From Actinomycetota bacterium (GTDB lineage: Bacteria; Actinomycetota; Humimicrobiia; Humimicrobiales; Humimicrobiaceae), in contig SOKC01000070.1 in NCBI GenBank assembly GCA_004376325.1, positions 1 through 13,722 of the forward strand: 13,722 bases of DNA, read 5' to 3'. A model generated the notes under the pieces. That model did no database searches, was not told where the DNA came from, and was given only the letters and a program-made list of their open reading frames with translations. Each line of letters begins with the position of its first letter. The stretch's first letter is position 1. Shown piece after piece: positions 1 to 6,049 of the stretch. A program made the translations under genes and the position numbers.

Positions 1-1
1 A

Positions 2-427
2 TTAATTAATTTCCTCATTATAGAATATCTTTATATTTTCCCACAGGTCTGTATTTGAATAAATATCATCACCGGAAGCCTGGTTGCCGTCATTTTTATA
101 ATTCTGTTCAGATTCATCATCCTTAAGAACTACAGAAAAATTGGTCTCATCACCTGCAGTCATATTAAACTGCTTTCTGGCTTCAAGCTCTATAGCTTCT
201 TCTCCATATAAGCTTTTTTCAAGCGCTAGAAGATTGATATTCTCATTCCTGTACCAGTTTAGCTTCTCTTCCAGCTCTACTATCTTTTCTCTTTTTTCTA
301 CAATACTTTTTATCTGATTTATAGAGGTAAGGATAATAATTACGATAAAAATTAAGAAGATGGCAATAGAAATATTTATTTTAGCCTTTCTGGAAAATCT
401 GCTGACAATTTTAATATTATCATCCAT
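2..427 (-). CDS. divIC: DivIC/FtsB-family septum formation initiator
   Basis: A 141-residue single-pass membrane protein with the DivIC/FtsB layout. It has a basic cytoplasmic N-terminus (residues 1-17), one hydrophobic segment (about 18-36) and a heptad-like coiled coil (about 38-70, KREKIVELEEKLNWYRNEN). The short family motif follows at about 73-100 (YGEEAIELEARKQFNMTAGDE), matching the 'E-ARK-FGMxxPGE' pattern. Family members join FtsL and DivIB/FtsQ in the divisome at the septal membrane. The tail after residue 100 is acidic and Asn-rich and is not part of the core family. The ATG is the only good start, but no clear Shine-Dalgarno precedes it. The stop codon is at 2-4, so the gene is complete. 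Position at the end of a glmU-to-mazG cluster supports the call. The symbol divIC is chosen over ftsB from context only. Confidence 0.82.
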   Translation of the reverse strand: MDDNIKIVSRFSRKAKINISIAIFLIFIVIIILTSINQIKSIVEKREKIVELEEKLNWYRNENINLLALEKSLYGEEAIELEARKQFNMTAGDETNFSVVLKDDESEQNYKNDGNQASGDDIYSNTDLWENIKIFYNEEIN

Positions 428-512
428 TTTAATTTTGCTGCTATGTTTATATTACTTCTTTATTTACTACATTAAATGACAGCTCGCTAAAATTAATACA
501 TATATTTTTGTA

Positions 513-540
513 AGTATAACATATGCTACAATAATGCCAA
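513..540 (-). promoter_or_regulatory. Candidate sigma-A-type promoter for divIC
   Basis: Read on the minus strand, TTGGCA (535-540) is followed after 16 bases by the extended -10 element TGTTATACT, whose hexamer TATACT lies at 513-518. This is the best promoter match in the window. It would start transcription near position 506 and give a leader of about 80 bases before the divIC ATG. Because ktrAB and pyk separate divIC from the rest of the minus-strand cluster, divIC needs its own promoter, which fits. Confidence 0.55.
524..532 (+). promoter_or_regulatory. Possible extended -10 element facing ktrB
   Basis: The plus strand carries TGCTACAAT, an extended -10 element, inside the spacer of the opposing divIC promoter. 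The -35 region at the right distance is only a T-rich stretch, so support is weak. If used, it would give a leader of about 130 bases for ktrB. Confidence 0.28.
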
Positions 541-594
541 TATCTTATAAATTTTAGTAATATTTTATAAATTAAGACTAAAAAAATAAAGTTG

Positions 595-623
595 TTGTTT
601 TTAATTGCCAATTTTATTAAAAT
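595..623 (+). promoter_or_regulatory. Candidate promoter for ktrBA
   Basis: TTGTTT (595-600) and TAAAAT (618-623) are separated by 17 bases on the plus strand. The predicted start of transcription would be near 630, about 40 bases before the ktrB ATG. The -35 match is poor and the surroundings are very AT-rich, so chance matches are likely. An AT-rich stretch at 541-590 lies just upstream. Confidence 0.35.
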
Positions 624-670
624 ATCAACCTATATGTTAGATTTTTTCAATAATTGAACTCAAAAATGTA

Positions 671-2017
671 ATGAAAGACATACCTTTATTTTCTTCCAGG
701 ACCCAAAAAAAAATCGCCGAACGGGTATTGCTTGGTTTTGCAATAGCTATAATACTTGGCTCGCTAATTTTATTAATCCCCCAGATGACCCAAAATGGAA
801 AAATTAGTTATATAGATGCAGTTTTTACTTCCACTTCAGCCATCTGTGTTACAGGGCTGGTAGTCCAGGACACACCAACATATTTTACCGATCTTGGTAA
901 AATTGTAATACTTATCTTCATGCAAATTGGCGGACTGGGGATCATGACCGTCGGTTCCATTTTTGGATTAATTCTGGGAAGAAAAATACAAATTAGAGAT
1001 AGATTTTATATCAATACCAGTTTCGGCGCAAAACAGCCGTTTAGCGCATCCAAATTTTTCATGGTAATAGCAGGTACTACATTTACCATAGAATTCATTG
1101 CATTTATTATTATGACTGCTATTTTATATTTTAAGCAGTTTTATCCACTGAAAGCATCAATGACTTTTAGCTTATTCCACACCGTTAGCGCTTTTTGCAA
1201 TGCAGGTTTTTCTCTTTATTCTAACAGTCTGCAAAGTTTTAGCTCAGATATTCCTCTAAATTTAATATTTATGGTTTTAATTGTACTTGGAGGAATCGGT
1301 TTTCCTGTAATTTCTGAGATTATTTCTTTCAGGAGAGTAAAACATTTTTCCCTGCATGCAAAAGTGGTTATGATCACCACTGCCTCTTTGATACTGATTG
1401 GAGCAGTTATGTTTTTTCTTCTTGAGTTTAATAACCCGGAATCAATTGCAGGCAGGCCTCTTTCAACTAAAATTCTATCCAGCTTCTTCCAGTCAATCAC
1501 TGCCAGAACAGCTGGTTTTAACACCATTAACACTGCCAGCTTAAATGTTGCCACTATTTTCTTTCTTGCCTTCTTTATGTTTATAGGAGCATCGCCGGGA
1601 GGAACTGGAGGTGGCATAAAAACTACCACTTTCGTTGCTGTGACTGCAGGTGGTTTAAGCTCCATCAGAGGAAGAAGCGAGGTCACATTACTTAAAAGAA
1701 AACTGCCAACAAGTTTAATATACAGAGCTTTAACCCTGACCATTACCGCAATTGCATTAATTATAATTTCAACAATCGGGATACTGGTATTTGAGAGATA
1801 CTCTTTAAAAGAAGTTTTATTTGAAGTAATATCGGCATTTGGTACCGTGGGTTTAAGTACCGGAATTACACCAGCACTTTCTACACCAAGCAAGATAATA
1901 TTGATACTTACTATGTATATTGGTAGAATTGGTATCAGCACTTTATCTGTAGCTATTGCAATAAGAGGTATAGTTAATAAAATAACTCATCCTGAAGAAA
2001 CAATAACAATTGGATAG
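671..2017 (+). CDS. ktrB: KtrB/TrkH-family potassium-translocating subunit
   Basis: A 448-residue polytopic membrane protein that forms the K+ pathway of a Ktr/Trk uptake system. The fourfold M1-P-M2 architecture is visible, with four pore-loop filter segments: CVTGL (59-63), CNAGF (176-180), RTAGFN (279-284) and GTVGLS (391-396). The glycine-rich gating-loop signature SPGGTGGGIKT lies at 308-318, and GRIG at 418-421 is the usual motif near the last transmembrane helix. The length matches KtrB (about 445) rather than proteobacterial TrkH (about 480). The start is chosen because family members begin with a short polar tail before the first helix (here about 17-37). There is no clear Shine-Dalgarno, and the ATG overlaps a start-stop ATGTAA. 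ktrA follows after 5 bases. A symbol of trkH would be equally acceptable. Confidence 0.93.
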   Translation: MKDIPLFSSRTQKKIAERVLLGFAIAIILGSLILLIPQMTQNGKISYIDAVFTSTSAICVTGLVVQDTPTYFTDLGKIVILIFMQIGGLGIMTVGSIFGLILGRKIQIRDRFYINTSFGAKQPFSASKFFMVIAGTTFTIEFIAFIIMTAILYFKQFYPLKASMTFSLFHTVSAFCNAGFSLYSNSLQSFSSDIPLNLIFMVLIVLGGIGFPVISEIISFRRVKHFSLHAKVVMITTASLILIGAVMFFLLEFNNPESIAGRPLSTKILSSFFQSITARTAGFNTINTASLNVATIFFLAFFMFIGASPGGTGGGIKTTTFVAVTAGGLSSIRGRSEVTLLKRKLPTSLIYRALTLTITAIALIIISTIGILVFERYSLKEVLFEVISAFGTVGLSTGITPALSTPSKIILILTMYIGRIGISTLSVAIAIRGIVNKITHPEETITIG

Positions 2018-2022
2018 GAATT

Positions 2023-2685
2023 ATGAAAAAACAATTTTTAGTAATAGGATTAGGAAGATTTGGAGTAAGTGTTGCTGGAACATTAACAGAAGCCGGCTAC
2101 AGCGTGGTAGGTATAGATCAGTCTGAAGACCGGATTCAAAGGGTTTCTGAAGAGATAGCAGATGTAATAAAATGCGATGCAACAGATGCAGATATATTGG
2201 AATCTATAGGTATCTCTGATTATGAAGCAGTTATTGTATGCATCGGAGAAAAATACATCCAAAACTCAATACTGGTAACCTTGCTTCTTAAAGAAAAAGA
2301 CGCAAAAAAGATAATTGCTAAAGCAGGAACTAAAACACAGGGAAGGGTGCTTTCAAAGGTTGGCGCAGACATTATAGTATATCCCGAAAAAGATATGGGA
2401 GAAAGAGTTGCGAGAAGCCTGGTAAGTTCCAATATTATTGATTTTCTGAGGGTCAGCCCGGATGTAAGTATTATTGAAATACCCGCACCTGAAACGTTAG
2501 TTGGAAAGAACTTAATCGAACTAAATTTAAGACACAGATACGGGGTAACTATAATAAGTATAAAAAACAGTAAAAACGAAATTATGTCTCCTCCTGATGT
2601 CAACTATAAATTTCAGAAAGATGATGTCCTGACATTAATTGGAGAGGACAAACTGTTAAGAAAACTGCGGTTCACAGAAGATTAA
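2023..2685 (+). CDS. ktrA: KtrA/TrkA-family RCK regulatory subunit of K+ uptake
   Basis: A 220-residue cytoplasmic regulator with one RCK_N and one RCK_C (TrkA_C) domain. This is the KtrA size, half that of the duplicated E. coli TrkA. The Rossmann fold begins at once with GLGRFG (9-14), and Asp32 ends the second strand, the position that favours NAD(H)/adenosine nucleotide binding. CDATD (51-55) is the usual GDATD region. YPEKDMGERVA (120-130) matches the stretch that in Bacillus KtrA carries a divalent-cation-binding Glu, here probably Glu122. Residues of about 140-218 form RCK_C, the domain that binds c-di-AMP in Bacillota homologues; binding here is inferred only. AGGAA at 2016-2020 overlaps the ktrB stop and serves as ribosome binding site, so the two genes are co-transcribed and probably coupled. 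Confidence 0.93.
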   Translation: MKKQFLVIGLGRFGVSVAGTLTEAGYSVVGIDQSEDRIQRVSEEIADVIKCDATDADILESIGISDYEAVIVCIGEKYIQNSILVTLLLKEKDAKKIIAKAGTKTQGRVLSKVGADIIVYPEKDMGERVARSLVSSNIIDFLRVSPDVSIIEIPAPETLVGKNLIELNLRHRYGVTIISIKNSKNEIMSPPDVNYKFQKDDVLTLIGEDKLLRKLRFTED

Positions 2686-2697
2686 GCTGTGTGAACC
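2669..2697 (-). terminator. Hairpin between convergent ktrA and pyk, likely pyk terminator
   Basis: GGTTCACA (2669-2676) and TGTGAACC (2690-2697) form a perfect 8-bp stem with a 13-base loop; the loop holds the ktrA stop codon. On the minus strand the stem is followed after GCAG by TTTTCTT, so it could end the pyk-side transcript. On the plus strand no T-run follows, so it would be a poor intrinsic terminator for ktrA. Confidence 0.42.
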
Positions 2698-2698
2698 T

Positions 2699-2720
2699 TC
2701 CCAGGTATCGTCCCAGGTAT
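2699..2720. repeat. Tandem 10-bp repeat (12-bp period)
   Basis: TCCCAGGTAT occurs at 2699-2708 and again at 2711-2720, separated by CG. It fills most of the 38-bp space between the two convergent stop codons. It is probably a small slippage duplication, and no protein-binding role can be read from it. Confidence 0.85.
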
Positions 2721-2723
2721 AAC

Positions 2724-4175
2724 TTATTCCACCTCTTCTACATTTATAAGATTGGTGGTGCCCGGTTTATTTACTAAAACCCCTGCAGTAATAATCACTC
2801 TATCGCCTGTATTTATATATTTAAGTTTTTTCGAAACATTTATAGACTCATCAATCATCATATCAATATTTTTAGTAAATTTCATTCTTACCGGAACAAC
2901 ACCCCAGCTTATCATCAACTGTCTTACTACCCACTGGTTGGGACTGGCGCCAATTATCATGCTCCTGGGCCTGTTTTTGGAAACCTGCCTGGCTGTGTGT
3001 CCAGACTCGGTTGAAGAAATAATAGCTTTCGCATTCAGCATATTGGAAATTTCACGAGAAGCAAAGCTTATGGCTTCCGTAATAGTATCCTGGGTAATTC
3101 TTAATTTTTTTCTTAAGATAACATCATTTCGTAAAATGGCATCATAATCCAGAGAGGCTTCAGTTTTATTTATTATTTTAACCATCATTTTTAAGGATTC
3201 CAGGGGATACTTGCCGACCGCAGTTTCCCCGGAAAGCATAACCGAATCCGAACCATCTATAATTGCATTTGCCACATCACTTACTTCAGCTCTTGTAGGC
3301 CTGGGATTTCTCATCATAGAATCCAGCATTTGTGTAGCAGTGATTACAGGCTTACCTGATATATTGGCTTTTTTTATAATCCTTTTCTGGATATGGGGGA
3401 TTTCCTCTGCGTTCATTTCAATTCCCAGATCTCCTCTGGCTATCATAACAGCGTCCGCTGAATTTAAAATACTGTCAAAGTTTTCAACCGCCTCATGTTT
3501 TTCAATCTTTGCAATAACCATTGCGTGACTTTTTTTACCGCTTATTATTCTTTTGATTTTTTCTATATCATATGAATTTCTTACAAAAGATTGGGCTATG
3601 AAGTCTACTTCCAGTTTTAAACCAAGATTTAAAAATTCCAGATCCTTTTTGGTAACCGAAGCCGCACTTATATGTACACCCGGAAGATTAATTCCCTTAT
3701 TGGAACTCAGCAGTCCACCGGTTATAACTTCGCAAACAGCTGACTTTTTGGGTATATTAATATCCAGCACTTTGCACTCAATCAAACCATCATCTATAAA
3801 AATACAGCTGCCCTTTTTAATATCTTCTATAAATTTATCATAAGTAACCTTAATTATATTATTTATACCAGAGTGACTGGAATCACAATTATCGGCTACA
3901 GTAAAAACAACTTTTTGCTTTCTTTCCAGTCTTATCTTATTTTTTAAATCACCTACCCTGATTTTAGGGCCCTGCAGGTCCAGTATTATTGCTGTGTTTC
4001 TTTTAAATTCCTTTGAAACCCTTCTGATTTTTTCTACTATTTCCATAACCTCTTCGGAGTCACTGTGAGAAGTATTTATCCGGGCTACGTCCATCCCGCC
4101 AGTTATTAGCTCTTTTAAGATATTTCCTTCTTTACTGGCAGGTCCAATAGTACAAATTATTTTGGTCTTTCTCAT
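2724..4175 (-). CDS. pyk: Pyruvate kinase
   Basis: Pyruvate kinase converts PEP and ADP to pyruvate and ATP, the last step of glycolysis. With the start used here it has 483 residues and begins MRKTKIICTIGPAS, the standard family N-terminus. Visible motifs are RINTSHS (32-38; usual RxNFSHG, with Phe replaced by Thr), DLQGPKIRVG (66-75), AKIEK with the catalytic Lys223, ARGDLGIE (246-253), ITATQMLDSMM (278-288) and SGETAVGKYP (315-324). A normal C-terminal domain follows; there is no PEP-utiliser extension. The ATG at 4173-4175 overlaps the mazG TGA as ATGA. A longer reading frame from 4202 adds nine residues (MGNCKKRAA) that do not fit the family. The residues Leu, Gln, Lys and Val in DLQGPKIRV are those of K+-independent enzymes. 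Confidence 0.95.
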   Translation of the reverse strand: MRKTKIICTIGPASKEGNILKELITGGMDVARINTSHSDSEEVMEIVEKIRRVSKEFKRNTAIILDLQGPKIRVGDLKNKIRLERKQKVVFTVADNCDSSHSGINNIIKVTYDKFIEDIKKGSCIFIDDGLIECKVLDINIPKKSAVCEVITGGLLSSNKGINLPGVHISAASVTKKDLEFLNLGLKLEVDFIAQSFVRNSYDIEKIKRIISGKKSHAMVIAKIEKHEAVENFDSILNSADAVMIARGDLGIEMNAEEIPHIQKRIIKKANISGKPVITATQMLDSMMRNPRPTRAEVSDVANAIIDGSDSVMLSGETAVGKYPLESLKMMVKIINKTEASLDYDAILRNDVILRKKLRITQDTITEAISFASREISNMLNAKAIISSTESGHTARQVSKNRPRSMIIGASPNQWVVRQLMISWGVVPVRMKFTKNIDMMIDESINVSKKLKYINTGDRVIITAGVLVNKPGTTNLINVEEVE

Positions 4176-5011
4176 GGCAGCTCTCTTTTTGCAATTTCCC
4201 ATAATTTGTCTTTTTCTTTCAGCGGCAGTTTTTTAAAATCCAGATTATTTTCATCAGCATATTTCTCCATAAAATTAAATCTTCTTACAAATTTTTTACT
4301 TACTTCATATAGGCTTTCTTCACAATCTACGCCTGAACGCCTGCTGAAATTTATTATACTAAAAAGGACATCTCCGATTTCATCAAATACCCGGCTTTTT
4401 CTGCCTTCCCTTACTTCTTTTTCAAGTTCAGTCAGCTCTTCTTTTATTTTGTCAATTATATCAATTGCCTTATCCCAATCAAAACCCAATCTTGAAGCTC
4501 TATTTTGAATTTCAGAAGCATAATGGAGAGACGGTAGGGACCTTGGGATTCCTCTAAAAATTGAATCAGGTTTTTTAAATTTCTCTTTTCTTTCTTTTTT
4601 CTTGATAGCCTCCCAGTTTGCCAATATCTCATCGCTACTGCTCAAAGTCATTCCCTGAAAAACGTGAGGATGCCTTCTTATCAACTTCTTTATAATGCTT
4701 CGCAACACTTCACTTATATTAAACTTTTTATTTTCAGATGCAATCTGGCTGTGAAAAACTATTTGTAGCAGCAGGTCACCTAATTCTTCTTTAAGTCCCT
4801 CATAATCATCATTCTCAATACTCTCAACAGCCTCATAAGTTTCTTCAATTAAATTCCTCTTGATAGTCTTATGGTTTTGCTCTCTGTCCCATATACAACC
4901 ATCAGGCGATCTGAGCTTTCTCATTATATCCACCAGAATAGCAAATAGTTTGCTGCTGTCATTGATTTTGTCTATATTTCCTAAATCCCTGCTATTTAGT
5001 TGAAATTTCAT
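4172..5011 (-). CDS. mazG: MazG nucleoside triphosphate pyrophosphohydrolase
   Basis: A 279-residue tandem-domain MazG, an all-alpha NTP pyrophosphohydrolase that cleaves NTPs to NMP and PPi and cleans nucleotide pools. The first domain (about 23-135) starts with the hallmark LRSPDGCIWDREQ (33-45), then EETYE (56-60) and EELGD (75-79), which carry the metal-binding acidic residues, and RRHPHVF (112-118). The second domain (about 160-278) has RASRLGFDWD (171-180), EELTELE (191-197) and DEIGD (210-214). Both domains therefore keep the EExxE/ExxD-type metal ligands. The length is the usual one for full-length MazG. Its ATG overlaps the stop of the upstream foldase gene as ATGA (5008-5011), and its own stop overlaps the pyk start in the same way, so translation of the three is probably coupled. 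Confidence 0.95.
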   Translation of the reverse strand: MKFQLNSRDLGNIDKINDSSKLFAILVDIMRKLRSPDGCIWDREQNHKTIKRNLIEETYEAVESIENDDYEGLKEELGDLLLQIVFHSQIASENKKFNISEVLRSIIKKLIRRHPHVFQGMTLSSSDEILANWEAIKKKERKEKFKKPDSIFRGIPRSLPSLHYASEIQNRASRLGFDWDKAIDIIDKIKEELTELEKEVREGRKSRVFDEIGDVLFSIINFSRRSGVDCEESLYEVSKKFVRRFNFMEKYADENNLDFKKLPLKEKDKLWEIAKRELP

Positions 5012-6021
5012 TCGCTTTCCTCTTCAGTACTGTTTAGTGTCCCTTCCACATCTGTGAAATATTCAATATTAACTTCTTCTATTAGTGAAAAAATAAAATC
5101 CTCCCATTTTTCCATCTTATGTAAATTCAACAGGTATGCGTTTATGGATTCTTCAACTTCATCAAATTTCTGGATATATTCTTCCTGACGGTCAAAAACC
5201 TTTATAATGTGAAATCCATATTTGGTTTCAACAATCTCACTTACTTCCCCCACATCCAGAGAGAATAATGCTTCTTCAAATTCCTCAATCATCTGTCCTT
5301 TGCTTATATAACCTAGATCTCCCCCACTGGCCGCACTTGCACTGTCGTCTGAATATTGCCGGGCCAGAACTTCAAAATCTACGCCATTTTTTAATTTATC
5401 TTTCACCATTTTTATTTTTTCTAGAGCCTCCTCTTTTCCCTCCTCAGTCTCTTCAGAATTATCTTCTACCCACGGAAATATGGCCAGGATATGGCTCGCT
5501 TTAACTCTGGCTGGAACTACAAATAATGTTTTTTTATTATCATCATAATATTGTTTTATCTCCTGGCCGGTCACAATTACATCTGCAGTGACTACTTCAA
5601 AAATTTTACTTCCGAGCATAAGGCTCCTGAAGTAATTTTCAAGAAATTTTCTATCTATGTCCATATCCTTTAAACCCTTCTTAAAATCCTCTCCCGAGGA
5701 ATAAGAACCAATTATCAATTCAATCTGTTTGTCAACTTCCTCACTGCTTACGGTAATATTATTTTCCTCTGCGTACTTTTCAAGAAGTTTTGTAACAATG
5801 AGAGAATCAATTATACTGGCTTCCAGAGTTTTTAACTCCTCTTCATCCTCAGTTAATTCGCTACTCGTGCTCTGTTTTTTATAAAAATTAATATAAGTAT
5901 CGACTTCCTTTTGCTTTATTTCTATTCCATCCACCCTGACTACTGTCTTGCTGCAGCCAGCAAACAAAAAAACAAAAACGAAAATAAATAGCATAATTAT
6001 GCAGATAACGCTTCTCTTCAA
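5008..6021 (-). CDS. PrsA/SurA-like peptidyl-prolyl isomerase lipoprotein
   Basis: A 337-residue secreted foldase. Residues 1-22 are a lipoprotein signal peptide (basic start, very hydrophobic core, lipobox FAG-Cys23), so the protein should be anchored on the outer face of the cytoplasmic membrane. A SurA_N-like helical chaperone region covers about 27-165. A parvulin-type rotamase domain spans about 170-276: ARVKASHILA (171-180), SGGDLGYISKGQM (232-244), VGEVSEIVETKYGFHIIKV (257-275). An acidic insertion sits at 184-200 within the domain. The tail is helical and acidic. The start is TTG, chosen because AGAAGG lies six bases upstream and the signal peptide begins exactly there. It follows mfd by 28 bases and overlaps mazG by 4. 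PrsA is the closest named family, but I leave the symbol empty because many paralogous SurA/PrsA lipoproteins exist. Confidence 0.88.
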   Translation of the reverse strand: MKRSVICIIMLFIFVFVFLFAGCSKTVVRVDGIEIKQKEVDTYINFYKKQSTSSELTEDEEELKTLEASIIDSLIVTKLLEKYAEENNITVSSEEVDKQIELIIGSYSSGEDFKKGLKDMDIDRKFLENYFRSLMLGSKIFEVVTADVIVTGQEIKQYYDDNKKTLFVVPARVKASHILAIFPWVEDNSEETEEGKEEALEKIKMVKDKLKNGVDFEVLARQYSDDSASAASGGDLGYISKGQMIEEFEEALFSLDVGEVSEIVETKYGFHIIKVFDRQEEYIQKFDEVEESINAYLLNLHKMEKWEDFIFSLIEEVNIEYFTDVEGTLNSTEEESE

Positions 6022-6026
6022 TCTTT

Positions 6027-6033
6027 ACCTTCT
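6027..6033 (-). promoter_or_regulatory. Ribosome binding site for the TTG start of the foldase gene
   Basis: On the minus strand AGAAGGT at 6027-6033 is followed by AAAGA and then TTG (6019-6021). This strong, well-spaced Shine-Dalgarno decides in favour of the non-ATG start; the next in-frame ATG would cut into the signal peptide. Confidence 0.7.
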
Positions 6034-6049
6034 TTCCTTTTATTGAATA

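Noticed and set aside
428..670. A c-di-AMP (ydaO-type) riboswitch upstream of ktrBA
   Set aside because: Such elements often control Ktr genes, but the region is AT-rich throughout and lacks the G-rich conserved core and paired stems.
1216..1941. 241-codon open frame on the minus strand opposite ktrB
   Set aside because: It is antisense to a clearly recognisable K+ channel subunit whose filter motifs fix the true frame; the antisense product has only reversed-membrane composition and no family motif.
4176..4202. Upstream ATG adding nine residues to pyruvate kinase
   Set aside because: The extra MGNCKKRAA does not fit the family start, and the inner ATG makes an ATGA overlap with mazG like the one between the preceding pair of genes.
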